From contig NZ_LMFY01000001.1 in NCBI RefSeq assembly GCF_001426995.1, forward strand, positions 2,661,471-2,725,470: a stretch of DNA of 64,000 nucleotides. The letters are read 5' to 3'. This DNA comes from Microbacterium sp. Root553. GTDB taxonomy: Bacteria; Actinomycetota; Actinomycetes; Actinomycetales; Microbacteriaceae. How positions within the stretch are numbered: the stretch's first letter is position 1; the number at the start of each line of letters is the position of its first letter. Shown one piece after another: positions 43,748 to 55,351 of this stretch. The translations under genes and the position numbers were made by a program. The notes below the pieces were generated by a model that was not told the DNA's origin, did no database searches, and saw only the letters and a list, made by a program, of their open reading frames with translations.

Positions 43748-44518
43748 CTACGCCTCGATGGGGGCGGCGGGGTCGAGGAAGCGGTCGTATCCCTCGTCCT
43801 CGAGCCGGTCGGCGAGCTCGGGGCCACCCTCTTCGACGATCTTGCCGGCGACGACCACGTGCACGAAGTCGGGGCGGATGTAGCGGAGGATGCGCGTGTA
43901 GTGCGTGATCAGGAGCACGCCGAGACCGGTGGACTCCTTAGCACGGTTGACGCCCTCGGAGACGATCTTCAGCGCGTCGACGTCGAGGCCGGAGTCGGTC
44001 TCGTCGAGGATCGCGAACTGCGGCTTGAGGACCTCGAGCTGCAGGATCTCGTGGCGCTTCTTCTCGCCGCCCGAGAAGCCCTCGTTGACGTTGCGCTGAG
44101 CGAACTTCGGGTCCATGCGCAGGTTGGCCATGGCCGCCTTGACGTCCTTGGTCCAGCCGCGGATCGCGGGAGCCTCACCGTCGAGAGCCGTCTTGGCCGT
44201 GCGGAGGAAGTTCGTCACCGTCACGCCGGGGATCTCGACCGGGTACTGCATGGCGAGGAACAGTCCGGCACGGGCGCGCTCGTCGACGGACATCGCGAGG
44301 ACGTCGTTGCCGTCGAACGTGATGGACCCCGACGTCACGGTGTACTTGGGGTGACCGGCGATCGTGTACGCGAGCGTCGACTTGCCGGAGCCGTTGGGCC
44401 CCATGATCGCGTGCGTCTCGCCGGTGTTCATGGTCAGCGTGATTCCGTTGAGGATCGGGGTGGTCCCCGCATCGGTCTCGACCGTCACATGGAGGTCGCG
44501 GATTTCGAGAACAGACAT
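43748..44518 (-). CDS. sufC: Fe-S assembly ATPase SufC
   Basis: SufC is the ATPase of the SufBCD scaffold. The 256-residue protein has Walker A GPNGSGKS, SGGEKKR and ILDETDSGLDVDAL with the Glu-Thr-Asp variant typical of SufC. It overlaps the upstream Rieske gene stop by one base (TGATG). Co-transcribed with sufD and sufB. Confidence 0.96.
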   Translation of the reverse strand: MSVLEIRDLHVTVETDAGTTPILNGITLTMNTGETHAIMGPNGSGKSTLAYTIAGHPKYTVTSGSITFDGNDVLAMSVDERARAGLFLAMQYPVEIPGVTVTNFLRTAKTALDGEAPAIRGWTKDVKAAMANLRMDPKFAQRNVNEGFSGGEKKRHEILQLEVLKPQFAILDETDSGLDVDALKIVSEGVNRAKESTGLGVLLITHYTRILRYIRPDFVHVVVAGKIVEEGGPELADRLEDEGYDRFLDPAAPIEA

Positions 44519-44844
44519 CAGATTTCCTTCGTCACAGTCGGGTCGATGAGCACGTCGTCACCGTCGATCTTGACGATGTAGACGGGAACCGGCTCATAAG
44601 CGGGGAGGTTGCCGGGCTTGCCGGTGAGGAGCGAGAACGCCGAGCCGTGGGCCCAGCATTCCACCGTGTCGCCCTCGACGAAGCCCTCGGACAGCGAGAT
44701 CTCGCCGTGGGTGCAGGTGTCGCCGATGGCGTGGATCACGCCCTCCGCGTCCTTGATCACGGTGATCGGGACACCGCTCGGCTCGACGCGGATCGGCATG
44801 TCCTGCTCGAGTTCCGAGACGCCGCACACGCGCTCCGCGCTCAC
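44518..44844 (-). CDS. Rieske-type [2Fe-2S] protein of the SUF operon
   Basis: The 108-residue protein has the Rieske ligands Cys44 and His46 in DTCTHGE and Cys63 and His66 in VECWAHGSAF. There is no membrane anchor, so it is a soluble ferredoxin-like protein. GTG 44844 overlaps the sufD stop (GTGA). Such a Rieske protein is common in actinobacterial suf operons; a role in electron supply is inferred. Confidence 0.92.
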   Translation of the reverse strand: MSAERVCGVSELEQDMPIRVEPSGVPITVIKDAEGVIHAIGDTCTHGEISLSEGFVEGDTVECWAHGSAFSLLTGKPGNLPAYEPVPVYIVKIDGDDVLIDPTVTKEI

Positions 44845-46046
44845 GCGCTCACCTCGGAGAGTTCGGTCTCGATGGCGGCGAGCAGCTCGGATTCCAGCTC
44901 GGGAATTCCGAGGCGCTGCACGATGTCGGTGAGGAAGCCGAGCACCACGAGGCGGCGCGCTTCCTCCTCACTGATCCCCCGAGCCTGCAGGTAGAACAGC
45001 TGCTCGTCGTCGAAACGACCCGTCGCGCTGGCGTGACCTGCACCGAGGATGTCCCCGGTCTCGATCTCGAGGTTCGGGATCGAGTCGGCGCGAGCGCCTT
45101 CGGTGAGCACCAGGTTGCGGTTGGCCTCGTACGAGTCGGTGCCCGTCGCATCGGCGCCGATCAGCACGTCGCCGATCCAGACGCTGTGCGCGCTCTCGCC
45201 CTGCAGAGCACCCTTGTAGAGGACGTCGCCCTTCGTGTGCGGTCCCTTGTGGTGCAGGTAGACCTGGCTCTCGAGGTGCTGGCCGGCGTCGGCATAGGAC
45301 AGACCGTAGAGGTACCCCTCGGAACCGGCTCCGGCGAGCTCCACGCTCGGGTTGACGCGCACGACGCCTCCGCCGAAGCTGATCACGAAGTGCTTGAGCG
45401 TGGCATCCGCGTCGACCCGTGCCTGATGCGCGGACGCATGCACGGCCTCGTCCTGCCACTGCTGCAGGCTGATGACGGTGAGCGTGGCGCCGTCGCGCAC
45501 GATGATCTCGACGTTCTGCGAGTACTGGGCGGCACCCGTGTGCTGCAGCACTACCGTGGCGGAGCTGTGCTCGAGCGCCTCGATCACGATGTGGGCGTCG
45601 GCGCGCAGTTCGGCCCCGAGTCCCTCGACGGAGACGAGGATCGGCTCAGCGACCTCCTCCTCGCGAGGGATACGGATGTGCAACGCGTCGGTCGCCCCCT
45701 GCCACGCGACGGCGGCTGTGACGTCCTCAGCGAGGAAGACCTCACCACGAGGCGCGGTGCCCGCGGTCAGGGGTGCCGAGACGTACTGCTCGCCGGAGCG
45801 GAACGAGTAGCCCACGCCCTCGGCCGTCGCCGCGACCGCGAACAGCGCGGAGAGCTTGGACACCGGAGTGTGCTTCCAGTTCACCTCACGGCCCGTGGGC
45901 GAACCGAAGTCCGCCGGGTCGAACGAGTGGGGGCGCTCCGAGCGGGTCTGCACGGGAACGAACCCGGCATCCGAGACCTGTGCTGCGGGGTCGATGTGCG
46001 CGTTCGTATGCTGCGCCTCGCTGGGCGCCGTCGTCGAGGCCGCCAT
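44841..46046 (-). CDS. sufD: Fe-S cluster assembly protein SufD
   Basis: SufD is the SufB-related partner in the SufBCD scaffold. The 401-residue beta-helical protein has GRADSIPNLEIETGDI-type repeat and QLFYLQARGISEEEA, shared with SufB. ATG 46046 directly follows the sufB stop with no gap. Ends in a GTGA overlap with the Rieske gene. Confidence 0.95.
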   Translation of the reverse strand: MAASTTAPSEAQHTNAHIDPAAQVSDAGFVPVQTRSERPHSFDPADFGSPTGREVNWKHTPVSKLSALFAVAATAEGVGYSFRSGEQYVSAPLTAGTAPRGEVFLAEDVTAAVAWQGATDALHIRIPREEEVAEPILVSVEGLGAELRADAHIVIEALEHSSATVVLQHTGAAQYSQNVEIIVRDGATLTVISLQQWQDEAVHASAHQARVDADATLKHFVISFGGGVVRVNPSVELAGAGSEGYLYGLSYADAGQHLESQVYLHHKGPHTKGDVLYKGALQGESAHSVWIGDVLIGADATGTDSYEANRNLVLTEGARADSIPNLEIETGDILGAGHASATGRFDDEQLFYLQARGISEEEARRLVVLGFLTDIVQRLGIPELESELLAAIETELSEVSA

Positions 46047-47465
46047 TTAGCCGACCGATCCTTCCATGCCCATTTCGATGAGCTTGTTGAGTTCCATCGC
46101 GTACTCCATCGGCAGCTCACGCGCGATCGGCTCGATGAAACCGCGCACGATCATGGCCATGGCCTCGTCCTCGGGCATGCCGCGGGACTGCAGGTAGAAG
46201 AGCTGCTCCTCGCTGACCTTCGACACCGTGGCCTCGTGACCGAGCTGCACGTCGTCGACGCGGATGTCGATCGCCGGGTAGGTGTCGGAGCGCGACTTGG
46301 TGTCGACCAGCAGAGCGTCGCATCGCACGGTGTTGGCGGAGTGGTGCGCGTTCGCGTCCACCCGCACCTCACCGCGGTAACCGGCACGTCCACCGCCACG
46401 GGCGATCGACTTCGACACGATCGACGACTGCGTGTACGGCGCCATGTGGATCATCTTGGCGCCCGCATCCTGGTGCTGGCCGGGTCCGGCGAAGGCGACC
46501 GAGAGCGTCTCGCCCTTGGCGTGCTCGCCCATCAGATAGATCGACGGGTACTTCATCGTCACCTTGGAGCCGATGTTGCCGTCGACCCACTCCATCGTCG
46601 CGCCCTCGTGCGCGACCGCACGCTTGGTGACGAGGTTGTAGACGTTGTTCGACCAGTTCTGGATCGTCGTGTACCGAACGCGGGCGTTCTTCTTCACGAT
46701 GATCTCGACGACCGCCGAGTGCAGCGAGTCCGACTTGTAGATCGGCGCCGTGCAGCCCTCGATGTAGTGCACGTAGCTGTCTTCGTCGGCGATGATCAGG
46801 GTCCGCTCGAACTGGCCCATGTTCTCGGTGTTGATGCGGAAGTAGGCCTGCAGCGGGATCTCGACGTGGACGCCCTTGGGGACGTAGACGAACGATCCGC
46901 CCGACCAGACGGCCGTGTTCAGCGCGGCGAACTTGTTGTCGCCGGCGGGGATCACCGATCCGAAGTACTCCTCGAAGAACTCGGGGTGCTCGCGCAGCGC
47001 GGTGTCGGTGTCCATGAAGATGACGCCCTGCTCCTCCAGGTCCTCGCGGATCTGGTGATAGACGACCTCGGACTCGTACTGCGCCGCGACACCGGCGACC
47101 AGGCGCTGACGCTCGGCCTCGGGGATGCCGAGACGCTCGTAGGTCTCCCGGATCTCGGCAGGCAGGTCCTCCCAGGACTGCGCCTGCTTCTCCGTGGAGC
47201 GCACGAAGTACTTGATGTTGTCGAAATCGATCTCACTGAGGTCGGCGCCCCAGGTGGGCATCGGCTTGCGTCCGAAGAGCTGGTACCCCTTGAGACGGGT
47301 GTTCAGCATCCATTCGGGTTCCTGCTTGAGCGCCGAGATCCCGCGGACCACCTCTTCCGAGATGCCTCGCTTGGCGATCGCTCCGGCGGCGTCCGCGTCG
47401 TGCCATCCGAATTCATACACCCCCAGGCCGTCAAGCTCCGGGCGGTCGATCAGCACATCCGACAT
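46047..47465 (-). CDS. sufB: Fe-S cluster assembly scaffold SufB
   Basis: SufB is the main scaffold for nascent Fe-S clusters. The 472-residue protein has [24 protein letters not shown] (cysteine site) and [18 protein letters not shown] 47465 is used; a GTG at 47468 is in frame. GAGGAG lies about 8 bases upstream. It leads the operon, with no sufR regulator between it and ctaA, unlike mycobacteria. Confidence 0.96.
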   Translation of the reverse strand: MSDVLIDRPELDGLGVYEFGWHDADAAGAIAKRGISEEVVRGISALKQEPEWMLNTRLKGYQLFGRKPMPTWGADLSEIDFDNIKYFVRSTEKQAQSWEDLPAEIRETYERLGIPEAERQRLVAGVAAQYESEVVYHQIREDLEEQGVIFMDTDTALREHPEFFEEYFGSVIPAGDNKFAALNTAVWSGGSFVYVPKGVHVEIPLQAYFRINTENMGQFERTLIIADEDSYVHYIEGCTAPIYKSDSLHSAVVEIIVKKNARVRYTTIQNWSNNVYNLVTKRAVAHEGATMEWVDGNIGSKVTMKYPSIYLMGEHAKGETLSVAFAGPGQHQDAGAKMIHMAPYTQSSIVSKSIARGGGRAGYRGEVRVDANAHHSANTVRCDALLVDTKSRSDTYPAIDIRVDDVQLGHEATVSKVSEEQLFYLQSRGMPEDEAMAMIVRGFIEPIARELPMEYAMELNKLIEMGMEGSVG

Positions 47466-47697
47466 CACACACTCTCCTCACAGGTCCCAAACGGTGTAAT
47501 CCGCCCCGACACACCTGATCCCCGTCGAGTCTGCGGGAGCGGGTGCCGTTGGTGGGCCCTCATCACCGGCGCATCCATCGCGCCTAAACTGTTGACGATG
47601 CATCAGCGCGGTCAGCGCTCATCGCAACAATCCGATTCTACAGGTTCCGCCTGAAGACAGGGCCGCTCGCCGTGTCCGGCGCGGTTCGGAGAGACTT

Positions 47698-48807
47698 ATG
47701 CCCCAGCCCACGATCGCCTCCTCCACGAACTCCCCCGGCGCGCCGTCGACGCACGCAGTCCTCTGGGGACGTGCGCTGCGGGTCTTCGCCTGGTTGTCCT
47801 TCCTCGCGCAGACGATCATCATCGGCACCGGCGGCGCCGTGCGCCTCACGGGCTCGGGGCTCGGATGCTCGGAATGGCCACTGTGCACGCCGGAGTCCCT
47901 CGTGCCGATCTATGCCGATCAGGGAATCCACGGCATCATCGAGTTCGGCAACCGCGTCATGACCGGCGTCGTCGGCGTCATCGCCCTCGCGGTGCTGCTG
48001 CTCGTGCTCGCACGCGTCGGCGGTCGTCGCCTGGTCTTCTCGGCTCTGCTGTTCGCCGCCGCCGGTATCGTCGCGGCCGGAATCGTCTTCGGAGTCATGT
48101 CGTTCTTCTCGCTGCCTGCGACGCCGTTCGCGATGGCGGCACTGCTGGCCATCGTGATCGCGGCGACCGTGAGATCCGTCAGGCTGACCACAGACAGACG
48201 CGACCTCGTGATCCTCGCCTGGATCGTCCTGATCGGCGTCGTCGCGCAGGCGCTGGTGGGCGGCATCACCGTGCTCACCGGCCTGAACCCCTTCATCGTC
48301 GGCTTCCACTACGTGTCGTCGCTGCTCCTGGTGTGCGTGACCGCAGCGTTCCTCGTGCGGCTGTACGCCGTGCCGGGACCCCGCGTGAGCGCTGTGCCGA
48401 AGTGGTTCACCATCCTGAGCCACGTCACGGGTCTCGCCCTCGCGGTCACCATCGTGTTCGGAGTGCTCACCACCGGCTCCGGCCCGCACTCGGGTGACGC
48501 CGACGTCTTCCGCCACGGCTTCGACGCGACCGTCCTCGCGCACGTGCACTCGTGGCCCGGGTACATCCTCGCCGCGCTCGTCGCCGCGCTGACGATCTCG
48601 GCCTGGGTGCTGCGTCTGGAGCCGCGTCGGTGGCTGCTCGTGCTGGTGGTCGCGATCCTCGTCCAGGTCGGCGTCGGCATCTGGCAGGCGCGCGAGGGTC
48701 TTCCGCCGCTGCTCGTCGGCATCCACATGGTCCTCGCCTCGCTGTCGGCCGCGGCCTACACGGTGGTCGTGCTGCACCTGAAGACGCCGGTCACCACAGA
48801 GGACTGA
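47698..48807 (+). CDS. ctaA: Heme A synthase
   Basis: CtaA oxidises heme O to heme A for cytochrome oxidase. The 369-residue protein has about eight membrane segments, the cysteine pair in GCSEWPLC, and heme-ligand histidines in HGIIEFGNR, FHYVSS, HVHSWPG and GIHMVLA. The 229-base spacer upstream is shared with divergent sufB. TTGACG near 47596 could be a -35. ctaB is downstream on the other strand. Confidence 0.92.
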   Translation: MPQPTIASSTNSPGAPSTHAVLWGRALRVFAWLSFLAQTIIIGTGGAVRLTGSGLGCSEWPLCTPESLVPIYADQGIHGIIEFGNRVMTGVVGVIALAVLLLVLARVGGRRLVFSALLFAAAGIVAAGIVFGVMSFFSLPATPFAMAALLAIVIAATVRSVRLTTDRRDLVILAWIVLIGVVAQALVGGITVLTGLNPFIVGFHYVSSLLLVCVTAAFLVRLYAVPGPRVSAVPKWFTILSHVTGLALAVTIVFGVLTTGSGPHSGDADVFRHGFDATVLAHVHSWPGYILAALVAALTISAWVLRLEPRRWLLVLVVAILVQVGVGIWQAREGLPPLLVGIHMVLASLSAAAYTVVVLHLKTPVTTED

Positions 48808-48891
48808 CGGGCGCGATCGGTCACGGCCCGCACAGTGGATGCATAGCTGCGGCATCGGCGGCTCATCAGTTCGTCGTGCAACGTGGCCCGC

Positions 48892-49329
48892 ATGAACAAG
48901 TCACTGACACGCAGCATCGGCTTCTGGCTCCTCCTCGTGCTCTCGCTCGCGTCTGCGGCCGTCGGCGGGTGGATCATCGCCGGGCAGCTCGGCACGATGA
49001 CCAGCACCCTGCTCGCCGGCACCGCGACGGGCATCGAGGTCTACGTCGGACAGTCGCTCGTCGTGGTCGGCGCCGCGCTCCTCGGCGCGGGCGTCATCGG
49101 CCTTCTGATCGCCGTCGCTCTCGTCGCGGTGCAGGCCCTGCTCCCGACGCCGGCACCGGTGGTCGTCGAACCGATCGACTGGACCGCGGACGCAGATGAC
49201 GAGACGGAGCCGACCGAGCGGACGGATCTCCCCTCAGCCGACACCACCGAGACGGAGTCGGAAGGCGACGAAGGTCAGAACGGAAGCAGCGGGTCGACCG
49301 CCACGGCCACGAAGATCAGCGTCAAGTAG
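48892..49329 (+). CDS. Two-segment membrane protein with acidic tail
   Basis: A 145-residue protein with two hydrophobic segments (about 8-30 and 57-80) and an acidic, Thr/Glu-rich tail. No family recognised. A GTG at 48883 is an alternative start. Its last 55 bases overlap the convergent ctaB gene, so the sequence there serves two frames. Third-position bias matches neighbours. Confidence 0.62.
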   Translation: MNKSLTRSIGFWLLLVLSLASAAVGGWIIAGQLGTMTSTLLAGTATGIEVYVGQSLVVVGAALLGAGVIGLLIAVALVAVQALLPTPAPVVVEPIDWTADADDETEPTERTDLPSADTTETESEGDEGQNGSSGSTATATKISVK

Positions 49330-50180
49330 GTGATCGAGGCGTGGAAGACCCTCATCGGCCGCGCCTCGTTCCCCCTCACCGCCTGGTTGTACAGGCGGTG
49401 CGATTCGTAGATGAACCAGCCGCCGAAGACCGCGGCGGACACACCGTAGACGAGGCCCATGCCGGCGATCGGGATCAGCAGCAGCGAGCAGGCGACGGTC
49501 GCCCACGCGTAGAGGATGACCTGGAGTCCGACCTGCGAGGCGTTGCGCGTGACGCCGAGCATGGGCACGTCGACGTCTTCGTAGTCGTCCTTGTACTTCA
49601 TCGAGAGGGGCCAGTAGTGCGGCGGCGTCCAGAGGAAGATGAGGAGGAAGAGGATGAACGCGGGCCAGTCGAGCGACTCGGTGACCGCGGCCCAGCCGAT
49701 GAGCACGGGGAAGCATCCGGCGATACCGCCCCAGATGATGTTCTGCTCCGTGCGGCGCTTGAGGATCATCGTGTAGATCACGACGTAGAAGAAGATGGCG
49801 GATGCCGACAGCGTGGCCGCGAGCCAGTTGGTCGTGAACCACAGCCATACGGTCGAGAGCACGGCGAGTGTCCAGGAGAAGATCAGCGCTCCGCGCGGAG
49901 TGATCTCTCCCGTCACGAGCGGACGGTTCTCGGTGCGGTGCATGTGCGCGTCGATGTCGCGATCGAGGTACATGTTGAACGCCGCGGCGGATCCGGCGCT
50001 CAGGGAGCCGCCGATCACCGTGGCGATCACGAGCCACATGTCGGGGAGCCCGCCCTGGGCGAGGAACATCACCGGAACGGTGGACACCAGCAGCAGTTCG
50101 AGGACGCGCGGTTTGGTGAGGGCGACGTAGGCCTTCACGGTACGACCGATGGACTTCTTCACAACGGTCTGATCAGACAT
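49275..50180 (-). CDS. ctaB: Heme O synthase (protoheme IX farnesyltransferase)
   Basis: CtaB attaches a farnesyl group to heme B to give heme O, the substrate for CtaA. The 301-residue protein has seven to nine membrane segments and the UbiA motifs [20 protein letters not shown] and [20 protein letters not shown] 50180 is used; a GTG at 50216 would be only a few bases from a likely start of transcription. Confidence 0.92.
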   Translation of the reverse strand: MSDQTVVKKSIGRTVKAYVALTKPRVLELLLVSTVPVMFLAQGGLPDMWLVIATVIGGSLSAGSAAAFNMYLDRDIDAHMHRTENRPLVTGEITPRGALIFSWTLAVLSTVWLWFTTNWLAATLSASAIFFYVVIYTMILKRRTEQNIIWGGIAGCFPVLIGWAAVTESLDWPAFILFLLIFLWTPPHYWPLSMKYKDDYEDVDVPMLGVTRNASQVGLQVILYAWATVACSLLLIPIAGMGLVYGVSAAVFGGWFIYESHRLYNQAVRGNEARPMRVFHASITYLTLIFVAVAVDPLLPF

Positions 50181-50519
50181 CGTCGAGATCTCGATCCCCT
50201 CCTCCACACGCGTCACGACAGCTTTTCCAGTCTAGGGCACGTGAGAGGGCAGGCCCGCCCTGCTGCGGGGACTCTCCCGATCCTCGTGAGACCGCATCCC
50301 GTTCACGTCGACCCCCGGTCTCAAGCGGGTGCGACACGCCCCTCCCGCCATGGAATTCCTGAGCCGGCGACGCGTTGTAAGAAGGGGTAACGGGTCACAC
50401 CACGGCGCTATGCTGAAATGACTCGCGCGACCGGCGCACATCACACACCCCCTCATCAGAGTTGCGGTCTGCGATCGTGCTCTCCGGTCGCTCTCGAACA
50501 GGTGCAGAAGGGCTTCACA
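50181..50519. other. Intergenic region between ctaB and tkt
   Basis: These 339 bases hold the divergent control region. Minus-strand TAGACT at 50229-50234 is a likely -10 for ctaB. Plus-strand TATACT-like TATGCT at 50409-50414 is a likely -10 for tkt, giving about 100 bases of leader. I see no RNA gene or clear operator; the GC-rich stretch at 50250-50280 can form a small hairpin. Confidence 0.5.
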
Positions 50520-52616
50520 GTGTCGGAATTGCAGTGGGATGAGATCGACCGGCGCGCGGTGGACACCGCGCGCGTGCTGGCAGCGGATGCCGTGGAGAAG
50601 GTCGGGAACGGCCACCCCGGTACCGCGATGAGCCTGGCTCCGGCCGCGTATCTTCTCTACCAGCGTGTGCTGCGCCACGATCCGACCGACACCGACTGGC
50701 TCGGCCGTGACCGCTTCATCCTCTCGGTCGGACACTCGTCGCTCACCCAGTACGTGCAGCTCTACCTCGGCGGCTTCGGTCTCGAGCTCGACGACCTCAA
50801 GGCGCTGCGCACCTGGGGCTCGCTGACCCCCGGACACCCCGAGTACGGACACACCAAGGGCGTCGAGATCACGACCGGTCCGCTCGGCCAGGGTCTCGCC
50901 TCCGCCGTCGGCTTCGCCTACGCCGCACGCTACGAGCGCGGCCTGTTCGACCCCGAAGCGCAGCCGGGCACGAGCCCGTTCGACCACTTCGTCTACGTCA
51001 TCGCGGGTGACGGCGACCTCCAGGAGGGCGTGACGAGCGAGGCCTCCTCCCTCGCGGGCCACCAGGAGCTCGGCAACCTCATCGCGATCTACGACTCCAA
51101 CCAGATCTCGATCGAGGACGACACCAACGTCGCCTTCACCGAAGACGTGGCCAAGCGCTACGAGGCGTACGGCTGGCAGGTGCAGATCGTCGACTGGAAG
51201 AAGACCGGCGAATACGTCGAGGACGTCGCAGAGCTCAACGCAGCGATCGACACCGCCAAGGGCGAGACCTCGAAGCCGTCCCTCATCATCCTCCGCACGA
51301 TCATCGGATGGCCGTCGCCCGGAAAGCAGAACTCCGGCAAGATCCATGGCTCCGCCCTCGGTGGCGACGAGCTGGCCGCGACGAAGAAGGTCCTCGGGTT
51401 CGACCCTGAGGAGCACTTCGTCGTCGCCGACGACGTTCTCGCACGCACCCGCGGACTGGCGGACCGCGCCGCCGAGGCACGCGCCGCCTGGCAGACCTCG
51501 TTCGACGGATGGGCCGCCGCGAACCCCGAGCGCAAGGCGCTCCTCGACCGCCTCGAGGCGAAGGAGCTCCCCGCGGACATCGCCTCGGCGCTCCCGGTGT
51601 TCGAGAGCGGTAAGGACGTGTCGACGCGAGCGGCGTCGGGCCAGGTCATCAACGCACTCGCCGCCGAGCTCCCCGAGCTCTGGGGCGGTTCGGCCGATCT
51701 CGCCGAGTCCAACCTCACGACGATCAAGGATGCGAAGTCCTTCATCCCGGCCGAGTGGTCGACCCATGAATGGTCGGGCGACCCCTACGGCCGCGTGCTG
51801 CACTTCGGCATCCGCGAGCACGCCATGGGCGCGATCGTGAACGGCATCGTGCTGCACGGCCCGACACGGGCCTTCGGCGGCACGTTCCTCATCTTCAGCG
51901 ACTACATGCGTCCGCCGGTGCGTCTCGCCGCGCTGATGAACGTCCCGAGCATCTTCGTCTGGACGCACGACTCCGTCGCCCTGGGCGAGGACGGCCCGAC
52001 CCACCAGCCGGTCGAGCAGATCGCGACGCTCCGCGCCATCCCGAACTTCACCCTGGTGCGCCCCGCCGACGCCAACGAGACCTCGGCCGCCTGGCTCGAG
52101 ATCCTGCGCCGCCACGAGGGCCCGGCAGGCATCGCCCTGACCCGTCAGAACATCCCGGTGTTCGAGCGCGGCCAGAGCGACGCGTCCGGTGACGTGTTCG
52201 CGTCCACCGACGGTGTCGCCAAGGGCGCGTACGTGCTCGCCGAGGCTCCGAACGGCACGCCCGACGTGATCATCATCGCGACCGGCTCCGAGGTGCAGCT
52301 CGCCGTCGACGCCCGCGCGGCCCTGGCGGACGAGGGCATCAACGTGCGCGTCGTCTCCGCTCCCTCGCTGGAGTGGTTCGACGAGCAGGACGAGGCGTAC
52401 CGCGAGTCGGTCCTGCCGAAGGCCGTCACCGCCCGCGTCTCGGTCGAGGCGGGTTCCGTCCTCAGCTGGCGCGGCATCGTGGGCGACCGCGGCCGCTCGG
52501 TCGGCATCGACCACTTCGGCGCCTCCGCCGACTACAAGACCCTGTTCGAGAAGTTCGGCATCACCACCGAGGCCGTCATCGCGGCCGCACGCGAGACCAT
52601 CAAGGAGAACGCATGA
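50520..52616 (+). CDS. tkt: Transketolase
   Basis: Transketolase moves two-carbon units between sugar phosphates using thiamine diphosphate. The 698-residue enzyme has [13 protein letters not shown], the TPP motif [13 protein letters not shown] and [14 protein letters not shown] 50520 with AGAAGGG upstream gives the usual N-terminus [10 protein letters not shown]; the frame to 50418 is leader. The stop overlaps tal by ATGA, opening the pentose phosphate operon. Confidence 0.96.
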   Translation: MSELQWDEIDRRAVDTARVLAADAVEKVGNGHPGTAMSLAPAAYLLYQRVLRHDPTDTDWLGRDRFILSVGHSSLTQYVQLYLGGFGLELDDLKALRTWGSLTPGHPEYGHTKGVEITTGPLGQGLASAVGFAYAARYERGLFDPEAQPGTSPFDHFVYVIAGDGDLQEGVTSEASSLAGHQELGNLIAIYDSNQISIEDDTNVAFTEDVAKRYEAYGWQVQIVDWKKTGEYVEDVAELNAAIDTAKGETSKPSLIILRTIIGWPSPGKQNSGKIHGSALGGDELAATKKVLGFDPEEHFVVADDVLARTRGLADRAAEARAAWQTSFDGWAAANPERKALLDRLEAKELPADIASALPVFESGKDVSTRAASGQVINALAAELPELWGGSADLAESNLTTIKDAKSFIPAEWSTHEWSGDPYGRVLHFGIREHAMGAIVNGIVLHGPTRAFGGTFLIFSDYMRPPVRLAALMNVPSIFVWTHDSVALGEDGPTHQPVEQIATLRAIPNFTLVRPADANETSAAWLEILRRHEGPAGIALTRQNIPVFERGQSDASGDVFASTDGVAKGAYVLAEAPNGTPDVIIIATGSEVQLAVDARAALADEGINVRVVSAPSLEWFDEQDEAYRESVLPKAVTARVSVEAGSVLSWRGIVGDRGRSVGIDHFGASADYKTLFEKFGITTEAVIAAARETIKENA

Positions 52617-53725
52617 GCACCCCCACCGCAGACCTCGCCGCAGCCGGTGTCAGCATCTGGCTCGACGACCTGTCCCGCACCCGCATCTCCTCCGGCAACC
52701 TCGCCGAGCTGATCGAGACCCGCAACGTCGTCGGCGTCACCACCAACCCGACGATCTTCGCGAACGCGATCACCGACAAGAACAACACGTCGTACGACGC
52801 GCAGGTCGCCGAGCTCGCCGCATCCGGCGCGACCGCCGAAGAGGCCGTCTTCGCCGCGACCACGCAGGACGTCGCGGCAGCGCTCGACGTCTTCCGCCCC
52901 GTGTGGGAGAAGTCCGGTCACGTCGACGGCCGCGTGTCCATCGAGGTCTCCCCCGACCTCGCACACGACACCGAGGGCACCGTGGCTTCCGCCAAGGAGC
53001 TGTGGGCCAAGGTCGACCGCCCGAACCTGCTCGTCAAGATCCCCGCGACGAAGGCCGGCCTCCCGGCCATCACCGAAGCCATCGCGTCCGGCATCAGCGT
53101 CAACGTCACGCTGATCTTCAGCCTGGAGCGCTACGCCGAGGTCATCGATGCGTACCTCACCGGTCTCGAGCGGGCGCACAGCGCCGACTTCGACCTGTCT
53201 AGCATCCACTCGGTCGCGTCGTTCTTCGTGTCGCGTGTCGACACCGAGACCGACAAGCGTCTGTCCGCGATCGGCACCGACGAGGCCGAGGCTCTGAAGA
53301 GCAAGGCCGGGCTCGCGAACGCCCGTCTCGCCTACGAGCTCTTCGAGCAGAAGTTCGCGGAGAAGCGCGCTCAGGACCTCGTCAAGCTCGGCGCCAACGC
53401 GCAGCGTCCGCTCTGGGCATCGACCGGCGTCAAGGACCCGGCTCTGCCCGACACCCTCTACGTCACCGAGCTCGTCGCGAAGGACGTCGTCAACACGATG
53501 CCCGAGAAGACGCTCGAGGCGACCTTCGACCACGGTGTCGTCACGGGCGACACCATCACGGGTGGCTACGAGGAGGCTCGCGAGGTCTTCGCCGGCCTGG
53601 CCGCGCTCGGAATCGACTTCACCGATGTCACCCAGGTCCTGGAGGACGAAGGCGTCGCGAAGTTCATCGACTCGTGGCACGATCTGCTGACGCAGGTGGC
53701 CGAGGGCCTCGAGGCCCAGCGATGA
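52613..53725 (+). CDS. tal: Transaldolase
   Basis: Transaldolase transfers a dihydroxyacetone unit between sugar phosphates. The 370-residue protein is of the longer actinobacterial type, with [20 protein letters not shown] and Schiff-base Lys142 in [15 protein letters not shown] overlaps on both sides with tkt and pgi indicate tight translational coupling. Confidence 0.96.
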   Translation: MSTPTADLAAAGVSIWLDDLSRTRISSGNLAELIETRNVVGVTTNPTIFANAITDKNNTSYDAQVAELAASGATAEEAVFAATTQDVAAALDVFRPVWEKSGHVDGRVSIEVSPDLAHDTEGTVASAKELWAKVDRPNLLVKIPATKAGLPAITEAIASGISVNVTLIFSLERYAEVIDAYLTGLERAHSADFDLSSIHSVASFFVSRVDTETDKRLSAIGTDEAEALKSKAGLANARLAYELFEQKFAEKRAQDLVKLGANAQRPLWASTGVKDPALPDTLYVTELVAKDVVNTMPEKTLEATFDHGVVTGDTITGGYEEAREVFAGLAALGIDFTDVTQVLEDEGVAKFIDSWHDLLTQVAEGLEAQR

Positions 53726-55329
53726 CTTTCGCGATCCACGCCTCCGGGGCGGCTCGGGTCGCGATCGATGACACGGTGCCCGCACTGGTCCACGACCTGA
53801 TCGCGTCGCGCGTCACCGGCGCGGACTCCGCCCTCTGGGGTCCCGCCGCAGAGTCCGAGGCATCGATCCGGCTCGGCTGGGTCGAGGCTGTGTCGGTGTC
53901 TCGCCCCCTCGTCGCCGAGATCGAGGCGCTGCGCGCCGATCTGCGCGCGAAGGGTGTGACGCGGGTCGTGCTCGCCGGGATGGGCGGATCCTCGCTCGCC
54001 CCCGAAGTGATCGCCCAGACCGCCGGGGTACCGCTGACGATCCTCGATTCGACCGCTCCCGGCCAGGTGCTGGCGGCGCTCGACGAGGGTCTGGAGTCGA
54101 CCGTCCTCGTCGTCTCCTCGAAGTCCGGCTCCACCGTCGAGACGGATTCGCAGCGTCGGACCTTCGAAGCGGCCTTCCGCGACGTGGGCATCGACCCCGT
54201 CGATCGGATCGTCGTGGTCACCGACCCCGGCTCCCCGCTCGACGGCTCGGCCAGGGATGCGGGATACCGCGTCTTCACCGCCGACCCGAACGTCGGAGGG
54301 CGCTACTCTGCCCTCACCGCGTTCGGACTGGTCCCGGCGGGTCTCGCCGGTGCCGACATCGACGAGCTCCTGAACGAGGCCGAGGCCTCGCTGCTCGAGG
54401 TCGCGATCGATTCGGCCGACAACCCCGCTCTCCGTCTCGCGGCGGCCATCGCCGCGACGACTCCCCGACGCGACAAGCTCGGCCTGATCACCGACGGCAC
54501 GCACATCAAGGGGCTGCCGGACTGGATCGAACAGCTGATCGCCGAATCCACCGGCAAGGACGGCACCGGCATCCTGCCCGTGGTGCTGCTTCCCGTGTCA
54601 CCGGAGCTGGATGCGAAGCCTGCCGACCTGCAGGTCGTCCGTCTGGTCGACGACGCGAACGAGTTCCACCTCCGCGAGCGACACGAGGGAGAGATCCTCG
54701 TCAGCGGCTCGCTCGGCGCTCAGATCATCGTGTGGGAGTACGCCACCGCGATCGCCGGCTATCTGCTCGGCATCAATCCGTTCGACCAGCCCGACGTCGA
54801 GTCGGCCAAGGTCGCCGCTCGCGGACTGCTCGACGCGCGCCCCGCGCCGACCGAGCCCTCGTTCGTCGAGAACGGCGTCGAGGTCCGCGTCTCCGACCCC
54901 GCACTCGCGGTCTCCGGAACCGTCGAGGGTGTGCTCGACGCACTCTGGGCACGGCTCGCCGATGACGGATACGTCTCCATCCAGGCCTACGTCAACCGTC
55001 TCGACGTGCCGCAGCTGCAGGGGCTCCGCGAACTCGTCGCCGCCGACTCCGGTCGACCGACCACGTTCGGCTGGGGTCCGCGCTTCCTGCACTCCACCGG
55101 TCAGTATCACAAGGGCGGTCCCGCACAGGGCGTGTACGTCCAGATCCTGGAGCGCACGGATGTCGATCTCGAGATCCCGGAGCGCCCGTACACGTTCGGT
55201 CAGCTCCTCGAGGCTCAGGCCGCCGGCGATGCCGGTGTCCTCGCCGAGCACGGCCGTCCGGTCGTCTCACTGACGATCACCGATACCTCGGCCGACGTCC
55301 TCACCCTCTTCGAAGCAGCTCAGAAGTAA
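53722..55329 (+). CDS. pgi: Glucose-6-phosphate isomerase
   Basis: Pgi interconverts glucose-6-phosphate and fructose-6-phosphate. The 535-residue protein has [23 protein letters not shown] and [10 protein letters not shown], of the divergent form often found fused to or beside transaldolase. Here it is a separate gene overlapping tal by ATGA and lies inside the pentose phosphate operon, where it can recycle fructose-6-phosphate to Zwf. Confidence 0.93.
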   Translation: MTFAIHASGAARVAIDDTVPALVHDLIASRVTGADSALWGPAAESEASIRLGWVEAVSVSRPLVAEIEALRADLRAKGVTRVVLAGMGGSSLAPEVIAQTAGVPLTILDSTAPGQVLAALDEGLESTVLVVSSKSGSTVETDSQRRTFEAAFRDVGIDPVDRIVVVTDPGSPLDGSARDAGYRVFTADPNVGGRYSALTAFGLVPAGLAGADIDELLNEAEASLLEVAIDSADNPALRLAAAIAATTPRRDKLGLITDGTHIKGLPDWIEQLIAESTGKDGTGILPVVLLPVSPELDAKPADLQVVRLVDDANEFHLRERHEGEILVSGSLGAQIIVWEYATAIAGYLLGINPFDQPDVESAKVAARGLLDARPAPTEPSFVENGVEVRVSDPALAVSGTVEGVLDALWARLADDGYVSIQAYVNRLDVPQLQGLRELVAADSGRPTTFGWGPRFLHSTGQYHKGGPAQGVYVQILERTDVDLEIPERPYTFGQLLEAQAAGDAGVLAEHGRPVVSLTITDTSADVLTLFEAAQK

Positions 55330-55351
55330 CAGCCAGGAGAACCTCCCACCG

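Noticed and set aside
45033..47654. An 873-codon plus-strand frame opposite sufB and sufD
   Set aside because: SufB and SufD motifs are on the minus strand; the frame is open only because of codon bias.
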